NCBI GenBank assembly: GCA_024760905.1
Contig: CM045734.1
Span: 2,681,747-2,745,746, forward strand
Source: Plotosus lineatus
Taxonomy: Eukaryota; Chordata; Actinopteri; Siluriformes; Plotosidae
Reading direction: 5' to 3'
Length of the DNA stretch: 64,000 bases
Shown: in pieces, positions 62,700-64,000 of the stretch
Position numbering within the stretch: position 1 is the first letter of the stretch
Layout of the letters: every line of letters starts with the position of its first letter
The notes under the pieces: model-generated
The model's input: the letters and a program-made list of their open reading frames with translations, nothing else
Database searches by the model: none
What the model was told of the DNA's origin: nothing
Translations under genes and position numbers: made by a program

Positions 62700-62825
62700 C
62701 AATGGCCTGGCGAGCTGCCCAGGGTGTACCCTGTCCTCGCCCGGAATCGGCTGAGATGGGAGCCAGCCTCCCGGCGACCCTAATTAGGGTGAAGCAGTTC
62801 AGAGAATGAATGAATGAATGAATTG
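62700..62825 (+). mobile_element. DANA-like SINE tail
   Basis: aatggcctggcgagctgccc, cggaatcggctgagatggga, ending agagaatgaatgaatgaatg. Confidence 0.7.
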
Positions 62826-62951
62826 CAGTAAATTTCAAAACTTTAAACAATTCTAATATTTTAACAAAATATTTGTATTATATTTTTCATGATTTGACTT
62901 TTTTGAAGAAACATGAAAAGGACACCTAATAACATCATTGTGGCATGGGTG

Positions 62952-64000
62952 TCTTCTTCTTTTCCTTTTGGCTTTTCCCTTCAGGGGTCGCCACAGCGAA
63001 TCATCTGCCTCCATCTCACCCTATCCTTTGCATCTTCTTCTCTTACACCAACGACCTTCATGTCCTCCTTCACCACATCCATGAATCGTCTCTTTGGTCT
63101 TCCTCTAGGCCTTTTGCCTGGAAGTTCAAGCCTCAGCATCCTATTACCAATATACTCACTATCCCTCCTCTGTACATGTCCAAACCATCTCAATCTAGCC
63201 TCTCTGACTTTGTCTCCAAAACGTCTTACATGTGCTGTCCCTCTGATGTGCTCATTCCTAATCCTATCCGTCCTCGTTACTCCGAAAGAGAACCTCAACA
63301 TTTTCATCTCTGCTACCTCCAGCTCTGCCTGTCATATGTTTTCTCCAGATCCACAAAGGCACAATGCAGCTCCCTCTGACCTTCTCTGTACTTCTCCATT
63401 AACATCCTCAAGGCAAACACTGCATCTGTGGTGCTCTTTCTTGGCATGAAACCAAACCATTGTTCACAAATGCTGACCTCTGCCCTTAGTCTAGCTTCCA
63501 CTATTCTTTCCCATAACTTCATCATATGGCTCATCAACTGTATCCCTCTGTAGTTGATACTTCTGTAGTCCCATAACTCTGCACATCTCCCTTGTTCTTA
63601 AAAATGGGCACCATCAAACTTCTCCTCCATTCCTCCGGCATCTGCTCACTCTCTAAGACCTTGTTGAATGTTCTTGTCAGGAAATCTACTGCTACCTCTC
63701 CTCGACACTTCCATACCTCCACCGATATGTCATCAGGACCAACTGCCTTTCCATTCCTCATCCTCTTCAATGCCCTCCTCACTTCACCCTTAGTAATCTT
63801 TGCTACTTCCTGGTCCTCGACGGTCACCTCTTCTACTCTTTTTTCTCTCTCTCATTTTCCTCTTTCATCAGCTCTTCAAAGTCCTCTTTCCATCTTCCCA
63901 GCATACTTCTGTCATCAGTCAATACATTTCCCTCTCAGTCCTTAATCACTCTAACTTTCTGCACGTCCTTCCCATCTCTATTTCTCTGCTGTGCCAACCT
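62952..64000 (-). mobile_element. RTE-clade LINE, internally deleted, runs off the window
   Basis: Minus strand: the 3' end at 62952 (cttcttcttttccttttggc), C-terminal part ([36 protein letters not shown]) to about 63330, then a jump directly to FVDLEKTYDR of the reverse transcriptase, losing the catalytic FADD box, and on to the linker at 64000. Confidence 0.87.

Noticed and set aside
1..64000. CRISPR arrays, bacterial operons, phage or plasmid features
   Set aside because: All regular repeats here are microsatellites, minisatellites or transposon ends in vertebrate DNA.

Overview
The window is nuclear DNA from a ray-finned fish, probably a teleost. The evidence is small vertebrate exons with GT/AG introns, very long CA/GA microsatellites, L2-type LINE tails, Rex3-like LINEs, tRNA-derived SINEs of the zebrafish DANA kind, and Tc1/mariner, hAT and Ty3/gypsy elements. 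Nothing is bacterial: I see no operons, CRISPR arrays or ribosome binding sites. The species cannot be fixed from sequence alone.

The one host gene I can support is on the minus strand and runs from beyond the right-hand part of the window (most 5' visible exon 61496-61609) to a stop codon at 10976-10978. It encodes a type IV collagen alpha chain of the alpha1/3/5-like class, best matched to alpha 3 (col4a3). I delimited 22 exons by hand (17 Gly-X-Y exons and 5 exons of the C-terminal NC1 domain). They total 2609 bp, join in one uninterrupted frame of 869 codons including the stop, and all have usable GT/AG sites. The NC1 domain has its 12 conserved cysteines and the chloride-site Arg76/Asp78, but the Met93 position of the sulfilimine cross-link reads Leu.

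Layout. 1-10.7 kb is flank downstream of the gene: L2-like LINE fragments, a degenerate ATG/GAG repeat, chimeric SINEs, and a nest of RTE LINE inside mariner inside an endonuclease-type LINE. 10.7-18.3 kb holds the NC1 exons among dinucleotide repeats and a near-complete antiparallel RTE LINE. 20.0-25.1 kb is a Ty3/gypsy element with intact LTR ends and a 5-bp target duplication, itself carrying two LINE pieces. 26-33.4 kb has seven helix exons and another RTE LINE split by a hAT-like element. 33.8-36.2 kb is a hAT element containing a SINE that contains a hAT MITE. 37.5-43.5 kb is a Rex3-like LINE split by a Tc1 element, followed by an R2-type LINE inserted in a SINE. 44-45 kb has three helix exons. 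45.7-54.1 kb is one huge intron with an RTE LINE carrying a duplicated 5' end, an L2-like LINE, a TTCC-rich region with a strong hairpin, and a solo LTR. 54.2-61.6 kb has seven helix exons and a twin-primed Rex3-like insertion. 63-64 kb is another internally deleted RTE LINE.

I do not see a new biological system. The most informative points are the collagen IV Met93 replacement, microsatellites forming splice-site context, and several mobile-element insertions whose target duplications can be read directly and ordered in time.
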